A DNA stretch of 64,000 nucleotides from Ferruginibacter sp. (lineage in GTDB: Bacteria > Bacteroidota > Bacteroidia > Chitinophagales > Chitinophagaceae), in the NCBI GenBank assembly GCA_025362235.1, contig JANYGZ010000016.1, positions 1-64,000 of the forward strand. Reading direction: 5' to 3'. Shown in pieces: positions 8,558-16,646 of this stretch; the stretch's first letter is position 1, and the number at the start of each line of letters is the position of its first letter. A program made the position numbers and the translations under genes. The notes under the pieces are model-generated. The model did no database searches. It worked only from the letters and a program-made list of their open reading frames with translations, and was not told the DNA's origin.

Positions 8558-9141
8558 ATGAAAATTGCAATTCCCTTACTTGTTCTATTTTTAGTTGCTG
8601 TATTTTATGGACTTTATAAAAGAAAGAAAATAGAAACACCTCATCTTACTAAACCAACATTAACGACTGAAAAAGCTATAACTGATGACCTTCTTGAAAA
8701 ATTGTAAATAGCAACTATACAAAAAACCTTGACTCGTTGAAAACTCACGTTAAAGGACGAAAAGTAATAAATGCAATTGTTGGAAATGCAGGGTTTATTT
8801 TAAAGTTAGATAACGACACCTGGGCATCAGCTTTTAGGATAGACAGTACTATTTTTTCTGAATTGGGGAACGGGAAAATTAATGAAGAAAATTTAAATAA
8901 AATAAATTCAACGACACTTGGTAATGCGACAGATTCTATAAATGAAGACAGTCCATATGCAAAAGATAGGAATGACGCTAAGGCTGAAATTAAAAAATCC
9001 TATGGAAAGACAATTGAAGGGTTAGCAATTGGTGATAATACTTTCAACTTTGCTTTTGAAAATGGAATGGAATTAGATTTTCAATTATGTAACGATAAAA
9101 ATAATGTGCCATCAATAAGAGTTTTTTGGGAGCAGTGGTAA
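8558..9141 (+). pseudogene. small membrane-anchored protein split by a frameshift
   Basis: A frame from ATG 8558 encodes 49 residues with an N-terminal membrane or signal segment (residues 3-19) and stops at 8705-8707. A second frame, open from about 8692, continues to 9141 and can only start at a TTG (8737) if read alone. The two overlap around an A5 run (near 8697-8701): one extra A would read through as ...DDLLEKIVNSNYTKNL... into the downstream frame and give a single product of about 195 residues. This is a true frameshift mutation, a sequencing or assembly indel, or, less likely, programmed frameshifting. The downstream part is a soluble domain with a WASAFRID motif and no family I know. 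It is the last plus-strand cassette gene. Confidence 0.55.
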
Positions 9142-9147
9142 TGACAA

Positions 9148-9160
9148 GGCTACCCCCAAC
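9148..9160 (+). repeat. possible remnant attC 5' end
   Basis: GGCTACCCCCAAC just after the stop at 9141 resembles the R'' side of copy 4 (GCCTCCCCCTAAC) and matches the ends of the module start GTTGAACAAGC only partly. No 3' half of a repeat follows, so the array seems to end here in this orientation. Confidence 0.3.
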
Positions 9161-9209
9161 AAGCGGTCATGCTACGAATACCATACAAACTTCAAGTAAC
9201 ATTTTAGCC

Positions 9210-9253
9210 GAGGTTGGTGCATGCCTGTCGGGAGGCAGGTTCCTACCAACCTC
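9210..9253. repeat. nested palindromic hairpin
   Basis: GAGGTTGGT (9210-9218) pairs perfectly with ACCAACCTC (9245-9253), and inside it GCCTG pairs with CAGGT/GGCAGG around TCGGGA. It lies between the convergent gene 8558-9141 (+) and the ABC ATPase gene (-). It could act as a bidirectional terminator, though no clear T-run follows, or be a REP-type element. Confidence 0.5.
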
Positions 9254-9303
9254 AATATGGCGATAAAAATTCAATTTCTAAACTGCTTCTTAGTTCTTTA
9301 ATA

Positions 9304-10587
9304 TTAACCAACCCTTCCGGTTGATCCATCGTTACCCGGCAATAATCTAAAACTAAATTTCGGATTAAGCCCTTCTTCGGCCCTATGAGATACATACAAA
9401 ATAGCGGTGCTGGTTGCCATGGCTATTTTATTTATAAGCGCAGTTATAATGCCGGTATTTTTATCATCAAGCCCGGCTGTAGGTTCATCTAATATCAATA
9501 AAGGAGGATGTTTTACCATTGCCCTTGCAATCAACACCATTCTTTGCTGACCTAATGAAAGCTTATAAAAAGGTGTACTTTTTTGAGGCAACATCCCAAT
9601 AAGGCCGAGCCATTGTTGTGCCAGTTTAATTTGCCGCCCGGATGGCTTTATATACAAACCTATTGAATCAAAATATCCCGAGATAATCATTTGTTCAACA
9701 TTGGTATGCCTGCTGAATAAATCTGTCATGGAAGAAGTAAAATAGCCTATCTTTTCTTTTATTGACCAGACAGTTTCTCCGCTTCCTTTTCTTTTACCAA
9801 ACAGTATGATATCCTGACCATAGCCCTTTGTATTATCTCCTGTTATCAACGATAATAAAGTTGTTTTACCTGATCCGTTTGGGCCAATCAGCTGCCAGAA
9901 TTCACCAGCATTTATTTGCCAGCAAATATCTTTTACAATCACCCTTTCTTCGTATTGAACCGTTACATTATTAAATTGTATAAGCGGGTTTGTTACTATG
10001 CCATAATGCTTATCTGATGGTGGTATTGTGCTGCCTGCAACTGAAATATTGTTTACCTGTTGCTTTGCCATAAACCCTGGAATATCATGTTCGTAAATAA
10101 GTATATTTTCATCATTAATGCTAACGGCATTTTTAATAAATGGCAACCAGTCTTTTGTACGGTTTACTATTTGAATGATGGGTATACCGGCAGCTATTTG
10201 TTGCAGCATTTCCAGCAAAGATTCCTGCGAAGCAATATCAAGGTTGTCGAAAGGATTATCAGCAATTATAAAACCAGGTTTTTGCAAAAGTAAATAGGTA
10301 AGCAATGCTTTTTTTTGTTCGCCACCGGATAAATAACGCAGATGTCGATTGACTGTTGTAGCCACTTCCACATATTCGTGACGCTCCTCTTCTTCTATAA
10401 ACTCTTTGATTGCAATAGCAGAAAAAAGTACTCCTTTAACTGTATTGAAAAAAGCAAACTGACCGGTTGCTTTTTTATTCAATAGCTGTTGTATGAATAT
10501 ATTTTTATCGGCTTTGTTTGATAAAAAAATAACCCAATGATTACTGTTATCCATACAAAAAATATTTTTTATACCTGCTATTTTCAT
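9304..10587 (-). CDS. tandem-domain ABC ATPase with degenerate first half (ModF-like)
   Basis: The 427-residue product has two ABC-type halves and no membrane helices. The second half is complete: Walker A GPNGSGKTT (235-243), signature LSLGQQ (343-348), Walker B LLILDEP (363-369) and a final SH-type H-loop. The first half keeps a perfect signature LSGGEQKKA (86-94) and a Walker-B-like IIADNPFDNLD (107-117), but has no GxxGxGKS/T; the expected place reads SNKADKN. This layout matches ModF/PhrA-like soluble proteins, whose role (molybdate-linked in name only) is poorly known. The nucleotide site that uses the first Walker A should be inactive. It lies between the plus-strand array and the inverted attC-like copy. 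Confidence 0.75.
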   Translation of the reverse strand: MKIAGIKNIFCMDNSNHWVIFLSNKADKNIFIQQLLNKKATGQFAFFNTVKGVLFSAIAIKEFIEEEERHEYVEVATTVNRHLRYLSGGEQKKALLTYLLLQKPGFIIADNPFDNLDIASQESLLEMLQQIAAGIPIIQIVNRTKDWLPFIKNAVSINDENILIYEHDIPGFMAKQQVNNISVAGSTIPPSDKHYGIVTNPLIQFNNVTVQYEERVIVKDICWQINAGEFWQLIGPNGSGKTTLLSLITGDNTKGYGQDIILFGKRKGSGETVWSIKEKIGYFTSSMTDLFSRHTNVEQMIISGYFDSIGLYIKPSGRQIKLAQQWLGLIGMLPQKSTPFYKLSLGQQRMVLIARAMVKHPPLLILDEPTAGLDDKNTGIITALINKIAMATSTAILYVSHRAEEGLNPKFSFRLLPGNDGSTGRVG

Positions 10588-10682
10588 GATACTAATTTTT
10601 TTAAAGACAGGCTTTTTAACTGATGAACAAAATTAACTATTTCATTTTTTGAAGATGAAAAGAAATATTTATAAAACACTAA

Positions 10683-10704
10683 CCCCTTACTTTTCAGCAA
10701 GGGG
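10683..10704. terminator. possible hairpin terminator
   Basis: CCCCTT (10683-10688) pairs with AAGGGG (10699-10704) around a 10-base loop. It lies upstream of the ABC ATPase gene and downstream of the minus-strand gene at 10980-11609. There is no long T-run on either side, so function as a terminator is uncertain. Confidence 0.3.
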
Positions 10705-10738
10705 CTTTAACACAAACTATAACACGAACAAATTATAT

Positions 10739-10976
10739 CGTTGTACGAATGCGGCTTTGCGCAGGTGGGAAAATAGAATTACATCTGCCTAGCTCGTCCA
10801 CCCATAAAGAAACGAAATTTTTCTATAACCACAATGCAAGCCTGCGCACAATATCTGTAGCAAGATGAGTAGGCGGCTAAGAACTTGTCAAGCTGATTAA
10901 CTAAAGCACAAAAATGATTTGATGATGAAATTTTATTCGTCTGCCCCGCTTTCGGAAAACCTAGTATTGGCTGTAG
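10739..10976 (-). repeat. attC-like repeat, copy 7, inverted
   Basis: Read on the minus strand it starts ACTACAGCCAATAC, followed by GGTTTTCCGAAAGCGGGGCAGAC, and ends CCCACCTGCGCAAAGCC..ATTCGTACAACG. These match the 5' GGTTTTGTGC.ATTGGGGCAGGAC and 3' CCCCAACTGCACAAAGCC..GAACGTAAGG of copy 1, with GGGTGGAC in the middle. It follows the minus-strand gene 10980-11609 directly, as an attC should. Confidence 0.55.
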
Positions 10977-10979
10977 TTG

Positions 10980-11609
10980 TTAATGTAATTCTGCCTGAAG
11001 ACCTTCATAGTAAGTAATTGTGTCACCGCTTATAGGATCTAAATTTAATACTTCAACGCTTTTCCCTCCAACCATTTCTACAAGAACATTTGTAATTTTC
11101 CATACATAGTTTTTTTTACTTGGGTCATAATAAATTCTATTTTCAATTTTTTTACCTTGTTTTTTAAATCTTGGTTCTGCAATATTCAGCACCTTATCTA
11201 CTTGCAAAAAATTGCTTTCTTTACCTTGCAAAATAAAGCCAGGAATAAAAGAAGTATCAACCGGATATTTAGTGTTTAAATTTTGGTCAAGTATTATTCG
11301 TGTTTTAACGAATGGTTCTTCACATTTTTTTATGTAGAAGATATAGCCAATAGCAATAAACTTGAAGTGCTTTTGAGTTTTGGAAGATAAAGAAATGTGT
11401 TTAATATCACTTTCTTTGTCATAAGTATTTTGCACGGGATTAATTTGTGTCGACGTATCAATTTGAAAATGATTGTTAAATACTTCTTCTCCAACAACAG
11501 AAATGATTAGGCTGTCTGACTTTTTGATTATGTCAACAGTTTTATATCGCTGTCCGAAGCAATCAGCATAAATCAAAAATGCCAAAAATAAAAGCAACAT
11601 CTTATTCAT
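10980..11609 (-). CDS. secreted hypothetical protein, 209 aa
   Basis: The N-terminus (MNKMLLLFLAFLIYADCFGQ) is a good signal peptide, with a possible lipobox-like LIYADC, so the product is exported or a lipoprotein. The remainder is a beta-rich domain with no family I recognise; it contains ILDQNLNTKYPVD and a C-terminal LDPISGDTITYYEG. The gene lies between GGCTGTAATTGTTA (minus strand, near 11665-11652) and TAACAACTACAGCC (10982-10969), an inverted pair matching at 13 of 14 positions. This makes it a one-gene cassette inserted just downstream of ftsZ, on the same strand as ftsZ. Confidence 0.65.
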   Translation of the reverse strand: MNKMLLLFLAFLIYADCFGQRYKTVDIIKKSDSLIISVVGEEVFNNHFQIDTSTQINPVQNTYDKESDIKHISLSSKTQKHFKFIAIGYIFYIKKCEEPFVKTRIILDQNLNTKYPVDTSFIPGFILQGKESNFLQVDKVLNIAEPRFKKQGKKIENRIYYDPSKKNYVWKITNVLVEMVGGKSVEVLNLDPISGDTITYYEGLQAELH

Positions 11610-11694
11610 AAGAATTTATTTAAGTCTGCTTAAATTGAAGGCGATGCTCAATAACAATTACAGCCAGCATTATGCAAAACGAAGAAATAAAATA

Positions 11695-13614
11695 CTAATC
11701 GGGATTTTTGCCTTCTAAGAAAGTGTTGATAGTGCTTATTTCGGCCTGGTTATTTTCGTCAGATTTTACTGTGTAATTAGTATAAAAACTTTCAACGTCG
11801 GCTATAGAATTATGTAACTCCATATTGCGGCGAAGGTATGCAGGTACCGTTTCAAACTCGTTGTTCGGATCGGCCGCGTTAATATTGAATGACAAATTAC
11901 GCAGTTTTGCAATGCGATCCATAGCCCGGCGCCGTAATTCCTCTGTTTCGTCAGCTACTGCCTGCTCCTCAACATTGGACATCATGATTGGCTGAGTTTG
12001 TTGTACAATTGGTTGTTGCTCCTCCGCCGCCCTGTGGGAATCTTTAACCACCATTTGCATTTCAAATACAGGCTCGTCTTCCCGATCTATACTTTGCAAA
12101 GGGGTCAGCTCTTCCTTAGTGTTGGATTCTACATTTGGCTGTTCCTCTACGTATAAATTAGAGGGCTTTACCAAAAATCCACCTGCAGACGAAGCAGGTG
12201 TGCTAGCTTCTTTTTTATCTGATGAATCTAATGAAAATATAGTTTTGGTATGGGGCATTGATACTGGTTTGGCAATAGGTACGGGTTGCTCGGGTATATC
12301 AAATTCTATTACAGGAACCTGATCTGATGCCGAAGATATTTCAAAAAACACTCGCTCATCATTCAATTTTTCCACAGTAATTTTACTTCGTAAATCTACT
12401 ACCGGTTCTTCAACAGGTGTTGCAGATAAAACAGGCATCATCATTTCTATTTCTATTTTTTCAACCGGTTTTTCAATTACTTTTTCTGTAATTTTTTGAA
12501 CCTCTTTTTTTACTTCTACATCTTCAAACAATAAGGTTGGCTGTTTCATTTTAACTGTTTCTTTTTCAGGCGTAGCCAGTACCATTACAATTTTATCATC
12601 CTCCTGTTTTTGTTCCTTAGGCTGTTTTACTGTTTTGGCAAATGGATCTTTATATTCAAAGCCTGTTGCAATCAGGGTAATACTTATTTCTGCACCCAAT
12701 GAATTATCGTAACCCAAACCTAAAATAACATCACTATCCTCACCTGCCTGGCCCATTAAATAATTTTGTATAATCTCTACCTCATCCATTGTAAATTCAT
12801 GCTCACCCTCACAGGAGTTGATATTGATAAGAATCCATTTTGCGCCACGTATATCATTGTCATTTAACAATGGTGAGTTCAATGCATTTTCTATTGCCAC
12901 CTGTGCCCTGTTTTCCCCTTCGGCAGATGCGCTTCCCAAAATAGCCACGCCACCATTACTCATTACAGTACATACATCTGCAAAATCTACATTGATTTGC
13001 CCTGTACTGTTAATTACATCAGTAATACATTTTGCCGCTGTTGCCAATACATTGTCTGCTTTAGCAAATGCTTCTTTCATTTTTAAATTACCAAACTGGT
13101 GCCTGAGTTTATCATTGCTGATAACCAGTAATGTGTCTACATGATCTTTCAACAGGCGTATACCTTCTTCAGCTTGCGCCAATCTTTTTTTACCCTCGTA
13201 AGCAAAAGGCGTTGTAACAATCCCTACTGTAAGTATCCCCAGGTCTTTACAGATTTTTGCAAGAATGGGAGCCCCGCCTGTGCCCGTACCACCACCCATA
13301 CCTGCAGTGATGAATGCCATTTTGGTATTCACCTCCAGTATGCGCTTTATTTCTTCCAGGCTTTCTTCTGTAGCCTGCTTGCCGATAGCAGGATTAGCAC
13401 CTGCACCAAGCCCCTGCGTTAAGTGTGGTCCCAGCTGAATTTTGTTGGGCACTTTGCTTTGTGAAATAGCCTGCGCATCTGTATTGCAGATGATGAAGTT
13501 TACACCTTCAATATTTTGCGAAAACATGTGGTTCACCGCATTGCTTCCGCCGCCGCCAACACCAATAACTTTGATGATGGACGATTGTTCTTTAGGCAAA
13601 TCAAAATGTATCAT
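11695..13614 (-). CDS. ftsZ: cell division protein FtsZ
   Basis: FtsZ is the tubulin-like GTPase that forms the cytokinetic Z ring. The N-terminal GTPase domain has VGVGGGGSNAVNHM, the tubulin signature GGGTGTG, and the catalytic T7-loop NVDFADV. A Glu/Pro/Val-rich linker of roughly 250 residues follows, then the conserved C-terminal peptide TVPAYLRRN that binds FtsA. About 45 more residues follow that peptide, which is unusual because it normally ends the protein. I chose the ATG at 13614 rather than the in-frame TTG at 13629: GGAGGA, a strong ribosome-binding site, lies 7-8 bases upstream of the ATG and overlaps the TTG codon. The 639-residue length is long but normal for Bacteroidota. It is the last gene of the dcw cluster. 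Confidence 0.97.
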   Translation of the reverse strand: MIHFDLPKEQSSIIKVIGVGGGGSNAVNHMFSQNIEGVNFIICNTDAQAISQSKVPNKIQLGPHLTQGLGAGANPAIGKQATEESLEEIKRILEVNTKMAFITAGMGGGTGTGGAPILAKICKDLGILTVGIVTTPFAYEGKKRLAQAEEGIRLLKDHVDTLLVISNDKLRHQFGNLKMKEAFAKADNVLATAAKCITDVINSTGQINVDFADVCTVMSNGGVAILGSASAEGENRAQVAIENALNSPLLNDNDIRGAKWILININSCEGEHEFTMDEVEIIQNYLMGQAGEDSDVILGLGYDNSLGAEISITLIATGFEYKDPFAKTVKQPKEQKQEDDKIVMVLATPEKETVKMKQPTLLFEDVEVKKEVQKITEKVIEKPVEKIEIEMMMPVLSATPVEEPVVDLRSKITVEKLNDERVFFEISSASDQVPVIEFDIPEQPVPIAKPVSMPHTKTIFSLDSSDKKEASTPASSAGGFLVKPSNLYVEEQPNVESNTKEELTPLQSIDREDEPVFEMQMVVKDSHRAAEEQQPIVQQTQPIMMSNVEEQAVADETEELRRRAMDRIAKLRNLSFNINAADPNNEFETVPAYLRRNMELHNSIADVESFYTNYTVKSDENNQAEISTINTFLEGKNPD

Positions 13615-13840
13615 AATTTGTTCCTCCAAAACATTGCTTTATTTATAAAATTAAAATAGAGCCGTGTTTTAATTTAGGCACTTTATTTTTCGGTTAGTAA
13701 GGCAGAAAAAAATGTGCTGTTATTGTAAATTGGGTTAGTACTAAAAAATATTTTTTTATTGTTACTTTATAAATCTCTTTTATTTATCGGCTCATATCCG
13801 GTTATCCTGTTTTCTTCAATCGCACCAGTCTCCTCTATTT

Positions 13841-13866
13841 ACCACTTGGGGGATGGAGGGGGTTAC
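13841..13866. repeat. G/C-rich palindromic repeat at the ftsA stop
   Basis: On the minus strand, ACCCCCTCCATCCCCCAAGTGG starts within the ftsA stop codon. It is a degenerate member of the CCCCTCTAACTCCCCTAAGGGGGAGG-type family found near 16.6, 19.2 and 55.4-55.5 kb. It lies in the 248-bp ftsA-ftsZ gap. Confidence 0.5.
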
Positions 13867-15284
13867 AACTTCATGTCTTCTTCTTCCTTAAACAAATCAA
13901 TCAGCCCTATCTTAAAAGAATCCATAAAACCTTTTAATGATTTACGCTCTTTTACTTTGGTTATTTTTACTGTTTCCTCAGATATTTCATTTATTGTATC
14001 CAATTTTTCGTCTACAGGTAACTGTTGTAAATTTTCAGGCACTGCTATTTTACGGAAACCTTCTTCAAATATTTTATTCTTATTTTCATAATCGTTGTAA
14101 CCTTTCAGTATCAAACCAATACAGGTGCTGTACATTGGTTTTGCCAGTTCGTCAATATGCCCTGCAGCCAGGTGTTCGTTAGGGTAACCGATCCTTGCAT
14201 TCAACCCTGTAACATATTCCGTTAATTGTATCAGGTGTTTTAGCTGAGAACCTCCACCAGTCAGGATAATACCGCCATTTAACAAGCGGGTATCCAAGCC
14301 AACCTGTTTTAAATGATAGGCAACAAAATCCATTATCTCGCTCATGCGGGCCTGTATAATACCCGCCAGGTTTTTTACACTTATTTCTTTGGGCTGCATA
14401 CCACGCAGTCCGGGGATAGTAATAAAAGCATTTGCTTTTGCTTCTTCGGCCAATGCGCTGCCAAACTGTACTTTCATTTGCTCCGCCTGTGTTTTTAAAA
14501 CACCCAGGCCGTTCTTGATATCATTGGTAATATTTTCGCCGCCAAAAGGAATTACTGCGGTATGTTTTAAAATACCTTCGTAAAAAACGGCAAGGTCTGT
14601 TGTACCACCACCGATATCTACAATGGCTACCCCTGCTTCCAGGTCCTGATCGCACATAACGGCTGCGGCAGATGCCAATGGCTGCAACACTAAATCTTTT
14701 GTAAGCAACCCTGCTTTTTCAACACTACGGTTTATATTACGAATGGCATTTTTATCGCCGGTTATTATATGAAAATTGGCGCCCACTTTTACCCCGCTGT
14801 AACCAATTGGGTTAGGGATATTTTGAAAATTATCCACCGTAAATTCCTGCGGAATAACATCAATAATCTGATCGCCTGCCGGGATATAGGTACGGTATTG
14901 ATCTGCTACGAGCCGGTCAATTTCTTCCTGCCGTATTTCATCTTCGGTTGCCTGGCGAACAATATCACCACGGGTTTGCAGGCTTTTAATATGATGGCCC
15001 GCAATACCAACATACACTTCACTTAACACCAGGTTTGGATTGGAGGCATAACAGTTTTCCAAAGCTGTTTGAATAGCTTTGATGGTTTGGTCGATGTTTA
15101 GCACCATACCATGTTGCACACCATTACTGTTGGCACGGCCAAAGCCGAGTATCTCCAGTTTGCCGTATTCGTTTTTGCGTCCGGCGATGGCAGCTATTTT
15201 GGTGGTACCAATATCCAGACCAACAATAACAGGATTGGTATTAACCATTCCACTTTCGTTTGTTGTGTTTTGTTCGTTGCTCAT
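13863..15284 (-). CDS. ftsA: cell division protein FtsA
   Basis: FtsA is the actin-fold ATPase that tethers FtsZ to the membrane and recruits later divisome proteins. The N-terminal VIVGLDIGTTKIAAIAG is the phosphate-1 motif, VDIGGGTTDLAVF (near 222) is phosphate-2, and GGIILTGGGSQL is the adenosine motif. The SHS2 (1C) region lies between about 95 and 185. The C-terminal SFKIGLIDLFKEEED has the amphipathic character of the membrane-targeting helix. The 473-residue length is somewhat longer than the E. coli protein (420), with extra residues before the terminal helix. It sits directly between ftsQ and ftsZ as in most dcw clusters. ATG start at 15284. Confidence 0.96.
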   Translation of the reverse strand: MSNEQNTTNESGMVNTNPVIVGLDIGTTKIAAIAGRKNEYGKLEILGFGRANSNGVQHGMVLNIDQTIKAIQTALENCYASNPNLVLSEVYVGIAGHHIKSLQTRGDIVRQATEDEIRQEEIDRLVADQYRTYIPAGDQIIDVIPQEFTVDNFQNIPNPIGYSGVKVGANFHIITGDKNAIRNINRSVEKAGLLTKDLVLQPLASAAAVMCDQDLEAGVAIVDIGGGTTDLAVFYEGILKHTAVIPFGGENITNDIKNGLGVLKTQAEQMKVQFGSALAEEAKANAFITIPGLRGMQPKEISVKNLAGIIQARMSEIMDFVAYHLKQVGLDTRLLNGGIILTGGGSQLKHLIQLTEYVTGLNARIGYPNEHLAAGHIDELAKPMYSTCIGLILKGYNDYENKNKIFEEGFRKIAVPENLQQLPVDEKLDTINEISEETVKITKVKERKSLKGFMDSFKIGLIDLFKEEEDMKL

Positions 15285-15345
15285 AGTTTTTTGTTTGTAT
15301 GTGTATGTTTGGGTGTTTATTATTTTTGTTTATGCTTTATACTTT

Positions 15346-16572
15346 TTAATATTCATTGCCTGCTTTTTTTATATCTTCTTTTGTTGTTGGTCTTGGCATT
15401 ACTGCTTTTGGTTGTGTTGTATTATTGGTTGCTGGCTTTGTTGTTGTTTTTGTTGCTTGTTTTACAGGATTTGCCACTGGCATATTTGTATTTACCGGCT
15501 TAACTGTTGCCGGCTTTTTTACTACCGTAGTTTTTGGTACTGTTACTGTTGTTTTTTTTACAACTACCGGTGGCACTGTTACCGAAATAGTCGTTGACTG
15601 CGGCTTTTCACTTGCCGTCGGTTCGTGCTCATCATCTCTTTGAATTGACTGCTGAACAATGTCAACATTTGTTGAGTTGTTGTCATTATCCACTGCAATC
15701 ATATGCAATGAATCATTTGTTTGCCTTTCTGCATTTTCAACAATTGCCTGCATTAGCTGTAGAGTACGCAGGCTGTCAGCCAGTTTATCTTCTGCTCCTT
15801 TTCTTTTAGCAACTACCTGTCCTTTATACTGCACATTTATCACACTGTAATTATTCCACCCTGCTTTTACCATTACCTTTTTGTAAAATAATTGCAGCTT
15901 ATTTAATTTTTCTTCAACATCGGTTGCATCTCCAAATACAATAATGTTGTTGCCAATTTTTGGAATCATTTCAAAATTCCTTTGTGAGGTTATATCTACC
16001 TGGTCAATAATGGCCATGCTAAAGCTATCTTTTTGTATGGCTGTACTAACAATCAAAATCCCTTTTAGCAAAAGACTATCAAGTGGAGATAAAACAATTT
16101 TATCAGAAGGAAAGCTGGTAAATACCGGCAACCTTGCAGAAAATTTGTCGCTTAATGGCAGCATAGCCAATGAGCTGTCAATATAAAAAGTAGTACCACC
16201 TGTTGTAAATACCCTTGCTACCGGTTCTCTTTCCAAAACATCTACCATCAGCCTGTTATTGTTATCAAAAAACAGTTGAGCCTTTTTTACCCAGATATTT
16301 TTTTGCAATTCTGTTTCAAGCTTTCTTAAATCGAAAGCACTTACTATATTACCAACAGGGTTTCCTCCAATAGTAAATGTTATAGCGTTTAGAATATCTT
16401 TTTTATCAACAAAATAATTATTGTCTACTCCTTCAATGGTTATATTAACGCCACTGCAATGCTGGGCATCTTTTTTCTTAATGGCAGCAACCAGCAACGC
16501 AATAACTCCGGCGCCAATGGCAATCCAAAGTGTTATGAGCATCCAGTTTATTATCGTTTTTTTGCTTACCAT
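15346..16572 (-). CDS. ftsQ: FtsQ-like cell division protein with long Thr/Pro/Val tail
   Basis: This is a divisome scaffold of the FtsQ/DivIB family. A cytoplasmic stub and one membrane helix (about residues 8-30) are followed by a POTRA-like domain (about 40-115, ending in the VLEREPVARVF string typical of FtsQ) and the FtsQ beta domain (to about 255). The last 110 residues are low-complexity, mainly Thr, Val, Pro and Lys, ending in a charged AGNEY. At 408 residues it is much longer than E. coli FtsQ (276) because of this tail, which would be periplasmic. It lies in the expected place between murC and ftsA. Confidence 0.88.
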   Translation of the reverse strand: MVSKKTIINWMLITLWIAIGAGVIALLVAAIKKKDAQHCSGVNITIEGVDNNYFVDKKDILNAITFTIGGNPVGNIVSAFDLRKLETELQKNIWVKKAQLFFDNNNRLMVDVLEREPVARVFTTGGTTFYIDSSLAMLPLSDKFSARLPVFTSFPSDKIVLSPLDSLLLKGILIVSTAIQKDSFSMAIIDQVDITSQRNFEMIPKIGNNIIVFGDATDVEEKLNKLQLFYKKVMVKAGWNNYSVINVQYKGQVVAKRKGAEDKLADSLRTLQLMQAIVENAERQTNDSLHMIAVDNDNNSTNVDIVQQSIQRDDEHEPTASEKPQSTTISVTVPPVVVKKTTVTVPKTTVVKKPATVKPVNTNMPVANPVKQATKTTTKPATNNTTQPKAVMPRPTTKEDIKKAGNEY

Positions 16573-16580
16573 AAATTGTT

Positions 16581-16646
16581 TCCCTTGTCCCCAAAGGGGG
16601 ATTTGGATATTTTCTTGTCACCACCCGTTCCCTTTAGGGGATGGGT
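16581..16646. repeat. pair of G/C-rich palindromic repeats between murC and ftsQ
   Basis: TCCCCAAAGGGGGA (near 16589-16602) and GTTCCCTTTAGGGGATGGG (16627-16645) are two short palindromes. The second lies over the murC stop region and encodes the last residues of MurC (AVPIP). They are related to the repeats at the ends of ftsA and pyrC. Confidence 0.5.

Larger units (their letters stand above)
1..9160 (+). mobile_element. integron-like gene cassette array (no integrase in window)
   Basis: Six plus-strand copies of a related 110-210 bp repeat alternate with unrelated genes that all read in the same direction. Repeat ends pair as inverted arms. The first bases of each module (after the G of a GTT/GTA core) are the reverse complement of the last bases of the same module before the next repeat: GTAAGGCGC/GCGCCTTAT, GTAAGCTGC/GCAGCTTAC, GTTATAGGC/GCCTATAAC, GTTAGCGGC/GCCGCCAAC. 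Private, module-specific end pairing is what circularised integron cassettes produce; ordinary transposons share one terminal repeat. The array runs off the left edge, so its full extent, attI site and integrase are not visible. Three of the six cores are GTA rather than the canonical GTT. Classification as an integron or CALIN is inference. Confidence 0.7.

Noticed and set aside
1..9160. Composite transposon or insertion sequences
   Set aside because: No transposase gene, no shared terminal inverted repeat and no target duplications; module ends are private to each module.
13615..13629. TTG start of FtsZ giving five more residues
   Set aside because: That codon is part of the GGAGGA ribosome-binding site of the ATG at 13614.
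15079..15643. Plus-strand Cys/Phe/Val-rich ORFs opposite ftsQ and ftsA
   Set aside because: They mirror the low-complexity tail of FtsQ and have no independent support.
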